64,000 nt of DNA from Spinacia oleracea (Eukaryota; Streptophyta; Magnoliopsida; Caryophyllales; Amaranthaceae). The notes beneath the pieces are model-generated. The model had not been told where the DNA came from, searched no databases, and saw only the letters and a program-made list of their open reading frames with translations. A program made the translations under genes and the position numbers. Shown here one piece after another: positions 20,238 through 30,698 of this stretch. The stretch covers positions 141,736,361 through 141,800,360 of the forward strand of contig NC_079492.1 in assembly GCF_020520425.1 (NCBI RefSeq), written 5' to 3'. Within the stretch, counting starts at the first letter, position 1; the number at the start of each line of letters is the position of its first letter.

Positions 20238-22733
20238 ATGTCGGCCGCGGCGGGGAACGCAGCAGCGGGGGAAGCCGCGGGGGAGGAGGCGACGGCGAAA
20301 GCCGTACACAAGAGGTACGAAGGACTAGTGTTGGTGAGGAACAAGGCGATAAGGGGTAAAGGGGCTTGGTACTGGGCCCACTTGGAGCCATTGTTGGTTC
20401 ACAACGCCGACAACGGGCTACCGAAGGCAGTGAAGCTAAAGTGTTGTTTATGTGACACCATGTTTAGTGCTTCTAACCCTTCTAGAACAGCTTCTGAGCA
20501 TCTTAAGAGAGGCACTTGTCCTAATTTTAGCTCTCCTACTACGCCTAGACCTTTGTCATCTGTTTCACCTCCGCCACCACCGGCGGAGTCTCAGTCCCAG
20601 TGTCTGTCATCTGGTGCCGGAGGTGGTGTTATTACTAGTACTAATAACAATAATAATAGTACTGGTAATACTGCTCAGGCCCCGGCTCCGCAGTACAACC
20701 ACCGGAAGAGGAGTTCTTCATCGTCTTCCGGTGGTGGTAGTGGTTTGGGTGTTGGGGTTGGGAGTGGTGGGACCACCCCCACCGCCAACACGAACACCAA
20801 CGCCAACGCTAGCACTATGGGGAACACAAACGCTCCGTTTGTGCCCCCTATTAGTGTGATTGACCCGTCTCGGTTCTCGGCTGAGATGGGTTTTTCGATT
20901 GGTGGTGCATTAGTTCATCCGACGCAACCACATCATCAAGTAAGTGCTCAACAAAATCAGCAACAATTGGTACTGATGAGCGGTGGTGGTGGTGGAGGGA
21001 AAGGTGATGAAATGTCGGATGCTAGGGGTTTGTTTGAGGACAGTATAAAGAGATTGAAGAGCCCTAAAACATCACCTGGGCCTTCTCTAAGCAAGTCCCA
21101 AATTGAGTGTGCACTTGATTATTTGAGTGATTGGGTGTATGAGTCATGTGGGTCTGTGTCATTTTCAAGCCTTGAACACCCTAAGTTCAAAGCTTTTCTT
21201 AATCAAGTCGGTGTCCCTGAGGTTTCCAAGAGAGAGTTTTGTGGGTCTAGGTTGGATTCTAGGTATGAGGAGACAAGGAATGAGTCCGAGGGTAAGATTA
21301 GGGATGCTGTCTTCTTCCAAATTTCAACTGATGGGTGGAAGCGCAAGGGTGGTTTTGAGGATAATTTGGTGAATCTGACTGTGAATTTGCCTAATGGTAC
21401 TAGTGTTTACCGGAGGGCGGTGTTTACTGGTGGTCAGGTGCCTTGTAAGTACGCCGAGGAGGTGTTGTGGGAAACAATGGCGGAGATTTGTGGCAATGCT
21501 TTGCAGCAGTGTGTAGGAATAGTAGCTGATAAGTTTAAGAATTCTGCTTTGAAGAATTTAGAGAATCAGAATCAGTGGATGGTTAATCTTTCTTGTCAGT
21601 ATCAGGCCTTTAATAGTTTAATAAAGGATTTCTATAGGGAACTTCCTTTGTTTAAAAATGTTGCTGAGAATTGCCTTAAGCTTGCAAACTTTGTGAACAA
21701 CAAAACCCAGGTGCGAAATAGCTTCCATAAGTACCAACTGAGGGAGTATGGTATGGCTGGTTTACTTCGTGTGCCTATGAAAGAGCACGAAATTTTGAAT
21801 TTTGAGCCTATTTATGCTTTGATAGAAGACATAATGAGCTCAGCTCGAGTTCTTCAATTAGTCCTCTTAGATGAATCATACAAGATAGTATCAATGGAGG
21901 ACCCAATTGCTAGGGAATTTGGGGAGATGATTCGAGATGTTGGGTTTTGGAACGATTTAGATGCAGTGCGCTCGTTGGTGAGATTAGTGAAGGAAATGGC
22001 TCATGAATTTGAAACTGATAGGCCTTTAGTTGGGCAATGCCTTCATATGTGGGAAGAACTTAGAACCAAGGTGAAAGATTGGTGTGTTAGGTTCCACATT
22101 GCTGAAGCACTCGTTGAAAAGCTGATTGAACGACGTTTCAGGAAAAACTACCATCCTGCTTGGGCTGCTGCTTATATCCTTGACCCCTTATATTTAGTAA
22201 GGGACAGCAGTGGGAAGTACCTTCCACCCTTCAAATACCTGACACCTGAACAAGAAAAGGATGTTGACAGGCTCATTACTAGATTGGTTTCAAGAGAAGA
22301 AGCACACATTGCATTAATGGAGTTAATGAAATGGAGGACTGAAGGGCTTGATCCTGTTTATGCACAAGCTGTACAGTTAAAGCAGAAAGATCCCTCTACT
22401 GGGAAAATGAAGATTGCCAATCCTCATGGTAGTAGGCTTGTTTGGGAAACTTATCTTCCAGATTTTAAGTCTTTGGGGAAGGTGGCTATTAGGCTTATCT
22501 TTCTTCATGCTACTGCTCGAGGGTTTAAATGTAATTCTTCATTCTTGAAATGGGTTCAAGCTCATGGTCGTTCGAGGTTGGGAACAGATAGGGCTCAGAA
22601 GATGATTTTCATTGCTGCTCATTCCAAGCTTGATAGAAGAGATTACACTAGTGATGAAAATAAGGACGAGGAGCTTTTCGCAGCATCAACCGGTGAGGAT
22701 GATGTCCTAAATGATGTCTATGTTGCTCCATGA
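20238..22733 (+). CDS. hAT-transposase-derived BED-type zinc-finger protein
   Basis: An 831-aa single-exon frame. The ATG at 20238 is chosen because the frame opens just before it with only a GTG. Residues about 25-95 form a BED-like zinc finger (W44-Y-W, then C69-x2-C72-x15-H88-x5-C94). Residues about 96-260 are low-complexity S/P/N/G/Q-rich. From about 280 (S-Q-I-E-C-A-L-D-Y-L-S-D-W) the chain follows a DUF659/hAT-like core: F-F-Q-I-S-T-D-G-W-K near 360, and Y-H-P-A-W-A-A-A-Y-I-L-D-P near 640. The last 150 residues are hAT-C-like and end in an acidic tail. It resembles plant proteins of the Arabidopsis At1g12380/At1g62870 type, domesticated hAT relatives. There are no TIRs or target duplications around it, and the frame is intact with ordinary codon use, so it is a host gene. 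DNA binding in the nucleus is inferred; targets are unknown. Confidence 0.9.
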   Translation: MSAAAGNAAAGEAAGEEATAKAVHKRYEGLVLVRNKAIRGKGAWYWAHLEPLLVHNADNGLPKAVKLKCCLCDTMFSASNPSRTASEHLKRGTCPNFSSPTTPRPLSSVSPPPPPAESQSQCLSSGAGGGVITSTNNNNNSTGNTAQAPAPQYNHRKRSSSSSSGGGSGLGVGVGSGGTTPTANTNTNANASTMGNTNAPFVPPISVIDPSRFSAEMGFSIGGALVHPTQPHHQVSAQQNQQQLVLMSGGGGGGKGDEMSDARGLFEDSIKRLKSPKTSPGPSLSKSQIECALDYLSDWVYESCGSVSFSSLEHPKFKAFLNQVGVPEVSKREFCGSRLDSRYEETRNESEGKIRDAVFFQISTDGWKRKGGFEDNLVNLTVNLPNGTSVYRRAVFTGGQVPCKYAEEVLWETMAEICGNALQQCVGIVADKFKNSALKNLENQNQWMVNLSCQYQAFNSLIKDFYRELPLFKNVAENCLKLANFVNNKTQVRNSFHKYQLREYGMAGLLRVPMKEHEILNFEPIYALIEDIMSSARVLQLVLLDESYKIVSMEDPIAREFGEMIRDVGFWNDLDAVRSLVRLVKEMAHEFETDRPLVGQCLHMWEELRTKVKDWCVRFHIAEALVEKLIERRFRKNYHPAWAAAYILDPLYLVRDSSGKYLPPFKYLTPEQEKDVDRLITRLVSREEAHIALMELMKWRTEGLDPVYAQAVQLKQKDPSTGKMKIANPHGSRLVWETYLPDFKSLGKVAIRLIFLHATARGFKCNSSFLKWVQAHGRSRLGTDRAQKMIFIAAHSKLDRRDYTSDENKDEELFAASTGEDDVLNDVYVAP

Positions 22734-24078
22734 TATGTCTTCAATGCCAGTCCCTTTTCTTTTTTTTACATCTTTTAGAAGTATAATTTTCATAGTAGCA
22801 GGATTTTATTGAATTCTTTTAGCCACTTTATTTTACTCCTTCCCACCTTTGTATTTTTGTCTCACTCTCTGAAGATATTCTAGGGCCCAGGATTGTGGTG
22901 GAAGGAGCTACTTACAATATTAGGGGTTTTAAATTTTTGTATTTATTCTTATTTTTAGATGCCTGAATTGAGTTATGATTTGTTCCTTACCCTTGCTCTG
23001 ACTTTCAGTCCATTAGATGTAGAAAAAGATACTAGTTTTTCTTGTGAGGATTTCTTGAAGAGCTTGGAAGAATGATGTAACCTTTGGTTCTGTTGGTTTG
23101 AGTAATGATTTTTTCGAAGGGGGACAGTTTTTCATTTCTCCTTTACATCATTCGAAATTTATTCATTAATCTGTTCTCTTGTAAGTTGCAATGCTTCTGT
23201 TGTCTATCATTTGTGCCATTGATTTGTTCATGTTCTCTTATAATTTAACTATCTGGATCACAACTTATGGCAGTTTTATATGTCTTCTTGCTTGAATTAT
23301 AAGGAATTAGATATTTAAATGCAGAAACTTGCATGTCCAGAACAATGCTTATTTAATCTGTTTAGCTAATGATGAATGACTGTTCTGTGTGACATTCTAC
23401 TTAATCTAACTTTATCTAGTTGACTTGTATGTCCTTGTGCTCTTTTCACATTCATAATAGCTTATAATAATATTGCAGAAGCCTTTAAGTTAAAGGACTT
23501 CTGAGCTTTTATCTAAATCTCATGTCTTCATTCTGATTTCTGACGGTGTTCACCCTGTGAACATTATGTGAAAGGAACACTGCTTTGTTTTCATTGAGAG
23601 TTTGTCTTTGTCTTTTCTGATTCTGTCAAAACTTGAACATCCATCCATGTATACTACTGTACATTTGATTCAGTGCATTTTCCGTTCTTTTTAGACACCG
23701 AGGACGCAAGCTTATCCTTAACAATATATATCGTCCATTACTGTTGATTCAGTGATTTCTGTTTTACATGGACAATCTTTCTGCTTGCTGATTCTCGCTT
23801 GATTTTCATAGTTTCTGTTAACGTGTTCTTGTTCTTTGTATAATACATTTATATACGGATTTCTTTATCGTTTAATCAATGCAGGCCATATGTTTCCTCT
23901 TGTAACTTTTAGTTTTCCTCCCCACTGCACTTTATTTTCGTTCTTTTCTTGTGCATTGTCTCCTAAGTGGTGTACTGGTGTATGATCTTTTTATCCAATA
24001 ATTGATGAGTAAATGTCCATATATATGCTTGATAAACTAAAGAGTGACACTGACATTTATCTCTCATTTTTTTAGTAG
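22734..24078 (+). other. 3' region of the hAT-derived gene, possibly an intron
   Basis: T-rich, with several AATAAA-like and TTGTAA signals, no open frame and no repeat boundaries. It could be 3' UTR plus flanking DNA, or intron sequence between a donor at 22693 (ACCG/GTGAGG) and an acceptor at 24078. Confidence 0.45.
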
Positions 24079-24125
24079 CTGGAGCTTCGGATGATGAATC
24101 TGTTGGATTTGGAAGGCCTCCGTAG
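24079..24125 (+). CDS. Possible alternative last coding exon of the hAT-derived gene
   Basis: A T-rich tract ending TTTTTTTAGTAG precedes 24079. With a donor after 22692 (ACCG/GTGAGG, phase 1) the frame would continue in A-G-A-S-D-D-E-S-V-G-F-G-R-P-P and stop at TAG 24123-24125. It would replace the ending E-D-D-V-L-N-D-V-Y-V-A-P by another acidic tail. Phases agree, but splice use is unproved; it may equally be 3' UTR. Confidence 0.3.
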
Positions 24126-24202
24126 GTCCATCAGTAAACTCAGGGAGTAAGAGGAAGCTGAAAAAGGCTTCATCAGAAAAATAAACAGTAACAGCCAGTA
24201 AC

Positions 24203-24290
24203 TGCTGCACTTGTCTAAGGCGGTTTTCAGATTTGGATGGCAGTTTTCAGATTAGGATGGCGGTTTTCAGATTTGGATGGCGGTGGCATG
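24203..24290 (+). repeat. Short tandem repeat, about 22-bp unit, 3 copies
   Basis: GGCGGTTTTCAGATTTGGAT and two slightly changed copies follow one another, in what may be the 3' UTR of the hAT-derived gene. Confidence 0.7.
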
Positions 24291-24299
24291 GTTTCTGAG

Positions 24300-25098
24300 G
24301 TGTTGCAATTAGCTGGAGTTGCACTTGATTTTGTGTATGCAAAACAGAGTGTAGAAGAACCCCACCATAAAAGGAAGTGGGAGTCTTTTTTGAACCTTTA
24401 GGTGGTTGCTGTCTGGCTCAGCAGAAAAAAGAAAATGAAAAACAAAAGTTTTAAGTTGGCGGTCTCGTTACATCAAATCAGGGTTTGAATTAGCTAGCTT
24501 CTGTTTGAAAACATCAAACTTCAGCTCATGATGTTCATGCAGAAGACTGTATGGTTGATGCATCTCAATTCTATGTGCGAGTGAGTGCGCGAGTACTGTT
24601 TCGCGGAGGACCCCAGATTGACGGAAAGACTGTCGGAAAAGTAACAAACAGATGAGAATCTGATTGAGATTTCACAACAAATTTTGATTTGAAGATCAGG
24701 TTTTTGTGATACCAATCTGATAATTTTGCAGGAGATAGGGAGGAATTTAGTCAATAATTTAGGCAGTTTTAGTCCATGTACATTTGCTTCCATTTTAAGT
24801 TTGCAACTTTTTTTAGTCAGTTTCAATTTCATTTTAACTTTCTGTCAATAATAATTAATTACTTATCATCTTTATTCTTTGTTAGTTAAGATGATGCATT
24901 TTTAATGAAGTCTGATGTCATTCTAAATTCTAATTATGATTTCTTGACTGTCTGACTGTCTGTTGTAAGAAGATTCATGCCTTAGCTTCTGTGTTTTTCA
25001 ATTCTCTAATCTTGAAATTTTAAGATGGCTAATTGGGTATTAGTATTAGGTGGGTCCTTCTAAAAATTATGGATAAATTGCTCAAACGGCTTTTGGAG
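24300..25098. other. Spacer, nothing recognised
   Basis: AT-rich, no gene. The open frame on the minus strand at 24521-24832 has no recognisable similarity and unremarkable composition. Confidence 0.4.
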
Positions 25099-25101
25099 TT
25101 A

Positions 25102-25639
25102 GGGTGAGTTTATCCCCAGACTCACCTCCAATCTTCAGGCTCTCCCACATTAGCTTTTCACTAATTTTTTTATTATCCAGACTCACACAAAATTCATCAT
25201 ATTTTTACACATTATCCCCAGACTCATCTCAGACTCACCTTACTCCTAAAATAATATTTTATGTATTTTTTTTTTTGGGTACATTTTCTAAATAATATTG
25301 AAATTTTGTTTTCTTATATACAAACAAAGTAATTTATAATTCGAGAAAAAAAATGAAAAATAAAACAGAAAATGTTAATTTCGAAATTGATATATATTTC
25401 GTACAAATTAGAAACAATAATACAACATATTAAATTAAAAATATCTAGAACATAAATTTAAAGGTAAATGAAACAAAACAATATATAAACCATGGTGGGA
25501 GAAAAAAGTGGAGTCTTAAGTGAGTCTTGGATTTTCAAACTCACTTCAAGATTTGGTGTAGTCTTTTACCACATTATCCCAAGATTTAGGCTTGAGACTC
25601 ACCTCAAGACTCCCTTCAAGACTAGGGATAAATTCACCC
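25102..25639. mobile_element. Tourist-like (PIF/Harbinger) MITE
   Basis: TTA flanks both sides (25099-25101, 25640-25642). The ends GGGTGAGTTTATCCC and GGGATAAATTCACCC are inverted repeats. Subterminal AGACTCACCT words recur on both sides in clusters. A 3-bp TTA duplication and GGG-start TIRs fit PIF/Harbinger. It is 538 bp long and non-coding. Confidence 0.75.
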
Positions 25640-25642
25640 TTA

Positions 25643-26189
25643 CGCATGAAACAACCGGTTGTACCTTAGAAGTACAATCATATGTTGTGTTGCACATTTG
25701 CATTGGGTTTTTACATTTTCTTGAGTAACAAAATTTGATGAAATGAAACCTTTTTTTTATCTGTTTTTTTTCTTAAAAAAAAAAGGAAAATCTTCTAGGA
25801 ATATTAATCTCAACTTTGTCTGGTTTCTTAAATTTATTAAGGAGTACAAACTAGCACTATTAATATTCGATTTGTATGCATTTTTCTATCTAAAATGAAA
25901 AATAATACTGAATCTTACTGTAGATATTTTTTTGAATTTCTTTATTAACATATACCCAGATGATTAATAACTACAGATTAATTATTTTAATTTGAGGGTA
26001 TGGGGCTATTTCAAAAAAGATGATTAAGGGTTCATTTTTTTTGCTAGAAATCAAATTAGCACATTGATTGGTTTTTTAATCAAACAATAAATGTGGCCTT
26101 GATTTGGTCCCTTGCATCTAAAATGGCCAGATTAGTGCATAAGGTGATACAAAGAAAGACATTTTTTTGAAAATCTGAATAATATGAGT
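25643..26189. other. AT-rich spacer, nothing recognised
   Basis: No gene, RNA or bounded repeat found. Confidence 0.5.
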
Positions 26190-26802
26190 CTAGTTATGCC
26201 CTGTTCGGCGAAATTTGCGGTGGCGGGTAGCGGTTAGCGGTTGAGTAGCGAGTAGCGGTGAATAGTAGCGGGTGATGGTTAGCTGTCAAAGTAGCGGGTA
26301 CTAATATGAGTGTTCGGCAAAAGTAGCGGTTGATATTACTCCCTCCGTCCCGGATTACTCGATCCGGTTTGACCGGCACAGAGTTTAAGGAGCTTGAATT
26401 GACTTATTTAATTTATTAGGAGTAGTTGATAGTGGGGTATTATTTTAATGTAGTTAGTGGGAAATGTGTAAAGGGGTGAAGGGGGGTGGGGGGGTGGGTG
26501 TGTGGGGACCTGATTCACAAATTTGACCGGTTACCTGCTTGTGAAAAAAATAACAGTGGGGGCAAAAAATGACAGTGGGGCAAAATGTAACCACGTCCAA
26601 ACCCCTTAAATTTTTTGGGGGCAAAATTCCAAAATTCCACTTTAATTACACTTTTCCCTCTAAAATTTGGGGGGAAAGTTCCAACAAAGTTTACACTTTT
26701 CCCTCTAAAAAATGGGAAAAAATTCTAAAACAGAGCAAAAGTAAAATGGGAAATTTTTTCCCTCCTAAATTTAAGTAGAAATAAACCCTAAATTTTGACC
26801 AT

Positions 26803-26811
26803 TATAAATAG
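26803..26811 (+). promoter_or_regulatory. TATA box of the MLE transposase
   Basis: TATAAATAG lies about 430 bp before the transposase ATG, followed by a C/T-rich leader (CTTCTCTCATTAATGC and on), a typical plant Pol II promoter arrangement. Confidence 0.6.
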
Positions 26812-27049
26812 CCTTCTCTCATTAATGCTTGCTCCTCATTTCTCCAACTTCTCAACCTGAAATTGTTGAGAAATTTAGTTTAGAAAAACAGAGGAAAAGA
26901 GGGAAAAACAAAAATCATTTAATTATGGGGTGGGGGGTGGGTTAGTTAGTTTAAAACAGATTTCAGTTTGAAAAGGGGCAAAAATTTGTTTGTTTTTTTA
27001 AAACCTCTCAGAAAAATTTCATCATTGAGGTGGTTAACATACACTCTTG

Positions 27050-27215
27050 CCGTCCTAAGTAAAACGAGAGCCTGAACTTCGTTGAAGTTTGCCTCTTCAA
27101 GCCCGACTTGGTTGCAATTCGTATAGTTAACCATAAATTCAGCACAAAAATTGCATCCTTAAGTGAAAAGAGAGTCTGAACTTCATCGAAGTTTGCCTCT
27201 TCCATTCTCACTTGG
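27050..27215 (+). repeat. Imperfect direct duplication upstream of the transposase
   Basis: A segment of about 60 bp containing GAAGTTTGCCTCTTC and ACTTGGTTGCAA occurs twice, with about 118 bp from copy to copy, ending just before the start codon. Confidence 0.65.
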
Positions 27216-27240
27216 TTGCAACTAGTGTACTGAGTACAAA

Positions 27241-28542
27241 ATGAGAAGGCCCAACAGAGAACTCACCGATGCAGAAAAAACCAGAATTGGCAACTGGATA
27301 CTTATACAGAGAAACAATGGAATGAAGAAGCAGAGGGGCATTGTCAATGAAGCAATTCATCTTTTTGATGTCCGCCGGTCCACAGTACAAAGAATCGGGA
27401 ACGAGGCTAGAGAACAATATGACAATGAACAAGCAGTCAGCATTCAATCACATAAACCCAAAAAGTGCGGCACAAAAGGTAAGCTTCACTTAAGCAAACT
27501 TCCTCTAATTGCTCAACTTCCATATCACAAACGAGTAAACGTTAGGATACTTGCAAAAGCATTAGAGATTGGGAAGAGCACAGTTTACAGGTGGAAACAA
27601 ATGGGGCTAATAAAGCCACATAGCAATGCAATGAAACCATCACTTACCAATGAAAATGTAAAACAAAGAGTGAAGTGGTGCCTTAGAGCAATTGATCAGA
27701 ACAGTGGATGTTTTAGTGATATGTACAACGTAATCCACTTAGATGAGAAGTGGTTTTACATGACAAAAGGGACACAAAGGTATTACCTTCTCCCAGGTGA
27801 ACTCGGGCCTTACAGATCATGTAAGAGCAAGAGATTCATCACAAAAGTCATGTTTCTTTGTGCTGTTGCAAGACCACGATTCAATGCAAACAAAGAATGC
27901 ATTTTCGATGGTAAAATAGGCATGTTTCCGTTTGTGAGGTGGGTACCAGCAAAGAGGAGAAGTAGAAACAGGCCAGCAGGCACTTTGGAGCTCAAACCAG
28001 TGACGTCAGTCACAAAAGAATGTTACAGAAACATGTTAATCAGGCAAGTTATTCCAGCAATCATGCAAAAGTGGCCAACAGATCATCAAGGTCCAATCTA
28101 TTTGCAACAAGACAATGCACGACCTCATATAAAGGTGAATGACAGAGAATGGATGGAAGCAGTTCAACTTTCAAACAAACAGTTAAGGTTGATATTTCAA
28201 CCTCCTAACAGTCCATATATGAATGTGCTAGACCTCGGTTTTTTTCGAGCAATACAATCCCTAAAAGACCAAACGTGTCCTAGAAACACCAAAGAGTTGG
28301 TTAAGAATGTTAAAGTTGCATTTAGGGAATTTTGTCCAATCAAAGGAAATAGAGTCTTCCTTAGTTTGCAATTGGTACTAATGGAGGTTATGAGAGTCAA
28401 GGGAAGCAACAACTACTTGCAAAAACATGTTGGCAAAGAAGCTTTGGAGAGACAAAACATATTCCCTGTCACTTTCTCTCCACCTCCTACTCTAGTACAA
28501 GAATGTGTAGCATATGTTGAAGCAATGCAACAGGGAGTCTAA
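27241..28542 (+). CDS. Mariner-like transposase (DD39D)
   Basis: A 433-aa uninterrupted frame, close to the usual plant MLE transposase length. The N-terminal 130 residues carry helix-turn-helix-like segments (V-R-R-S-T-V-Q-R-I near 44-52; I-G-K-S-T-V-Y-R-W near 110-118), expected to bind the TIRs. The catalytic core has the three acidic residues: D168 in H-L-D-E-K-W-F-Y, D291 in Q-Q-D-N-A-R-P-H, and D331 in M-N-V-L-D-L-G-F-F. There are exactly 39 residues between the second and third, the plant-specific DD39D signature. It should catalyse cut-and-paste transposition into TA in the nucleus. No stop or frame interruption is seen. It could also mobilise Stowaway MITEs with matching ends, such as 18614-18916. 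Confidence 0.93.
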   Translation: MRRPNRELTDAEKTRIGNWILIQRNNGMKKQRGIVNEAIHLFDVRRSTVQRIGNEAREQYDNEQAVSIQSHKPKKCGTKGKLHLSKLPLIAQLPYHKRVNVRILAKALEIGKSTVYRWKQMGLIKPHSNAMKPSLTNENVKQRVKWCLRAIDQNSGCFSDMYNVIHLDEKWFYMTKGTQRYYLLPGELGPYRSCKSKRFITKVMFLCAVARPRFNANKECIFDGKIGMFPFVRWVPAKRRSRNRPAGTLELKPVTSVTKECYRNMLIRQVIPAIMQKWPTDHQGPIYLQQDNARPHIKVNDREWMEAVQLSNKQLRLIFQPPNSPYMNVLDLGFFRAIQSLKDQTCPRNTKELVKNVKVAFREFCPIKGNRVFLSLQLVLMEVMRVKGSNNYLQKHVGKEALERQNIFPVTFSPPPTLVQECVAYVEAMQQGV

Positions 28543-28734
28543 AGCAACAAGCTAGCTTTTGAAAGCAAGGAATGTCTAGTGTTAGGGAGTACTTTTGTAA
28601 ACATTTTGGTTCATCAAATTATTTTGTAAACTTTTTGTACACTCCTTAACATACTGTAATGACCAATTATTAATGGAAATGATCAAATTATTTTGTGAAC
28701 ATTTTGCAGTAAATAACATATTCATAGTTTCTCA

Positions 28735-29060
28735 TGGCCAAACACTTCATTGAATTAGGTTGCTTACCAATTTCATTAAACAGGAACATTTACTAATTTC
28801 ATTGAATTAGGTTTCATTGAATTAGGTTGGTTAACAATTTCATTGAATTACGTTCCTTACCAATTTCATTGAATGAAGAAGCAGAGTAACAACATTTCAT
28901 TAAACAGGAACACGGTAGCATTTAGGTTGTTTACCAATTACAGAGCCACAATAACACCAACAGAGTACAGAATAACCACAACAGAGTGCAACAGAGTACA
29001 GAATAACCAAAAGTACAGAACAGCCACAACAGAGTGCAACAAAAGTACAGAATAGCCACA
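28735..29060. repeat. Short tandem repeats between the two MLE genes
   Basis: About five copies of a TTTCATTGAATTAGGTTG-like unit (28735-28875) are followed by repeats of CACAACAGAGTGCAACAGAG and GAATA[A/G]CCACAAC (28965-29060). They lie in the presumed 3' ends of the two convergent transcripts. Confidence 0.7.
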
Positions 29061-29144
29061 ACAATAGCCACAACTACATATTGACACATTTACTAACCAC
29101 CAACAACAACACTTATTCACTTTCAAGAACACCAACAACTAGAA

Positions 29145-29594
29145 TCATTCACTATCAGAGCTATCACCCATCATATGACGTTCAAGAGAAGGCACATAAC
29201 CTTTTAACATCTCAAAAACATCATCGTTTGATACCTTACCTCGCTTGCTAGATTCCACCTTATCTTTACCATCACCGTTACCTTTACTCTTGCTAGATTC
29301 TACCTTATCACCGTTACCTTTACGCTTGCGGGAAAAAGATAGAGTCATGGCTATGCCACGATCAGGAGTGTCGGGAACAACCATTGGATCATATAAATCA
29401 GCCATTGGACTTTCTGGATTGTTTACATCATCGATTGGAGTTTCTGGATCGGATACATCATCCATTGGAGTTTCAGGAACAACGAGAAATGGCTCAACAG
29501 AATCGTCAACCCATACCCCAAAATATTCAGAGTCAGACAAATCAAAATTTTCTTCCTCTGTTTTCTGAACTGCAGCTTGAACCAATTTATCCAT
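29145..29594 (-). CDS. Second gene of the MLE: acidic repeat protein, unknown function
   Basis: A 149-aa frame; ATG at 29594, stop at 29145-29147. The start is chosen because an intron acceptor (TTTGCAG) lies 24 bp upstream, at 29619-29625. It begins M-D-K-L-V-Q-A-A-V-Q-K-T-E-E-E-N. Residues about 20-95 are acidic and contain four short repeats of the form V-P-E-T-P-M-D-D / D-P-E-T-P-I-D-D / N-P-E-S-P-M-A-D / V-P-D-T-P-D-R. Next come S-R-K-R-K-G-N-G-D-K (nuclear-localisation-like), a doubled K-V-E-S-S-K motif, and a tail D-V-F-E-M-L-K-G-Y-V-P-S-L-E-R ending S-S-D-S-E. No known domain is recognised. It is convergent with the transposase and inside the TIRs. It could be a captured host exon, a transposition cofactor or a regulator; all are inference. 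Confidence 0.6.
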   Translation of the reverse strand: MDKLVQAAVQKTEEENFDLSDSEYFGVWVDDSVEPFLVVPETPMDDVSDPETPIDDVNNPESPMADLYDPMVVPDTPDRGIAMTLSFSRKRKGNGDKVESSKSKGNGDGKDKVESSKRGKVSNDDVFEMLKGYVPSLERHMMGDSSDSE

Positions 29595-29617
29595 GAACAA
29601 ACCTCGACAACTGCAAA

Positions 29618-30500
29618 CAAAACAACTCATCAGAATCGATTGATTCTTTACAAATATTTGCAAAAAAATTGGAGCAAAAAAACCAAGTCATCTGGAAAAT
29701 GAGCGAAAAAATGGAAATCAGTACTCCCTGACACTCTCAAAAATTAAAAAAACCAAGACACTCTACAAAAAATGGAAATCAGTACTCCCTGACACTCTAC
29801 AAAATTAAAAAATCAATCGATTTTTTTACAAAATCCAGGATTTTGTAAAAAAAAAAAAGGGAAACAATTCAGCCTCATAAATCAAAACCAAGATTTTTAC
29901 AAAAAAAAATAAGGAAACAATTCAAGAATTCAGCCTCATAATTCAAATCAAAAGCAACAATTCAGCCTCATAATTCAACGACACCAATTCATCAAAACAA
30001 AACGATTCAAGAAAAAATACAAAAGTAAATAGGTCGAATGAAGAACTCACCAAATCAGAGATTAAAGAGATCGAAAATGGACGAACTTGTAGATGAAAAA
30101 CCAATGAAAATCCCAGATCTTTTAATGAATTTGAGGACGAAAATCACAAATCTTTGAACGATTTTGTGAGGTGGACGAAAATCCCAGATCTTTGAACATC
30201 CCGTAATTCCCAGCTTTTTGTTCGAATTTGTAGACGCAAAACGTTGATCTTTTGACAAAATATGTGGAAAAAACCCTAGATCATTGAATAAAATTAGTGG
30301 AGGAACCTAGATCTGTAATTTTGGACGAATTCATGGAGTGAATTTGTGGGAAATTGCGAAAATATTTGAGCGAAAATACAGAGGAAAATTGGGGAAGAAG
30401 ATGAATAATGATGTTCATGATTTCTCTGGGAAGTTTGAAGATTTTTCTGGAGAGGAGGAGAGATAAAAGAGAGGTGAGAATGGTTGAAATAACCGGCTCA
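29618..30500 (-). promoter_or_regulatory. Likely 5' exon and intron of the second MLE gene
   Basis: On the minus strand a consensus donor (ATTTG/GTGAGTTC near 30050) and an acceptor (TTTGCAG near 29619) frame an intron of about 430 bp. The presumed exon 30051 to about 30480 is free of long frames and contains repeated AAATCCCAGATCTTTGAAC-like segments, read as CCAGATCTTT in the plus strand. It would be a leader exon starting near the right TIR. Confidence 0.4.
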
Positions 30501-30646
30501 ATAAAAAGGGGGGGTGGGTTAAGAGGTGGGATTGGGAGAGTAGGGGTTGATTTTTTAATTATTTTTTGTATGGAGTAGGGTGTAGGTGGGTTAGTAGGGG
30601 TGGAGTGAGAAATAATATAATATTGTTAGTATATTTCCATTTTTAG

Positions 30647-30698
30647 AAACAGGTCAAGTATTAAGGGACGGCCCGATAAGGAAAACAGGTCAAGTATT
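30647..30698 (-). repeat. Duplicated subterminal motif at the MLE right end
   Basis: AAACAGGTCAAGTATT occurs at 30647-30662 and again at 30683-30698, a 36-bp step, just inside the TIR. The related MITE has a similarly spaced pair (AATACTTGAAACGCTT and ATTACTTAAAACGCTT) after its left TIR. These are candidate transposase-binding sites. Confidence 0.6.

Noticed and set aside
20452-20859. Plus-strand frame of 135 codons overlapping the hAT-derived gene
   Set aside because: Leucine-rich out-of-frame reading of the low-complexity part of the real gene.
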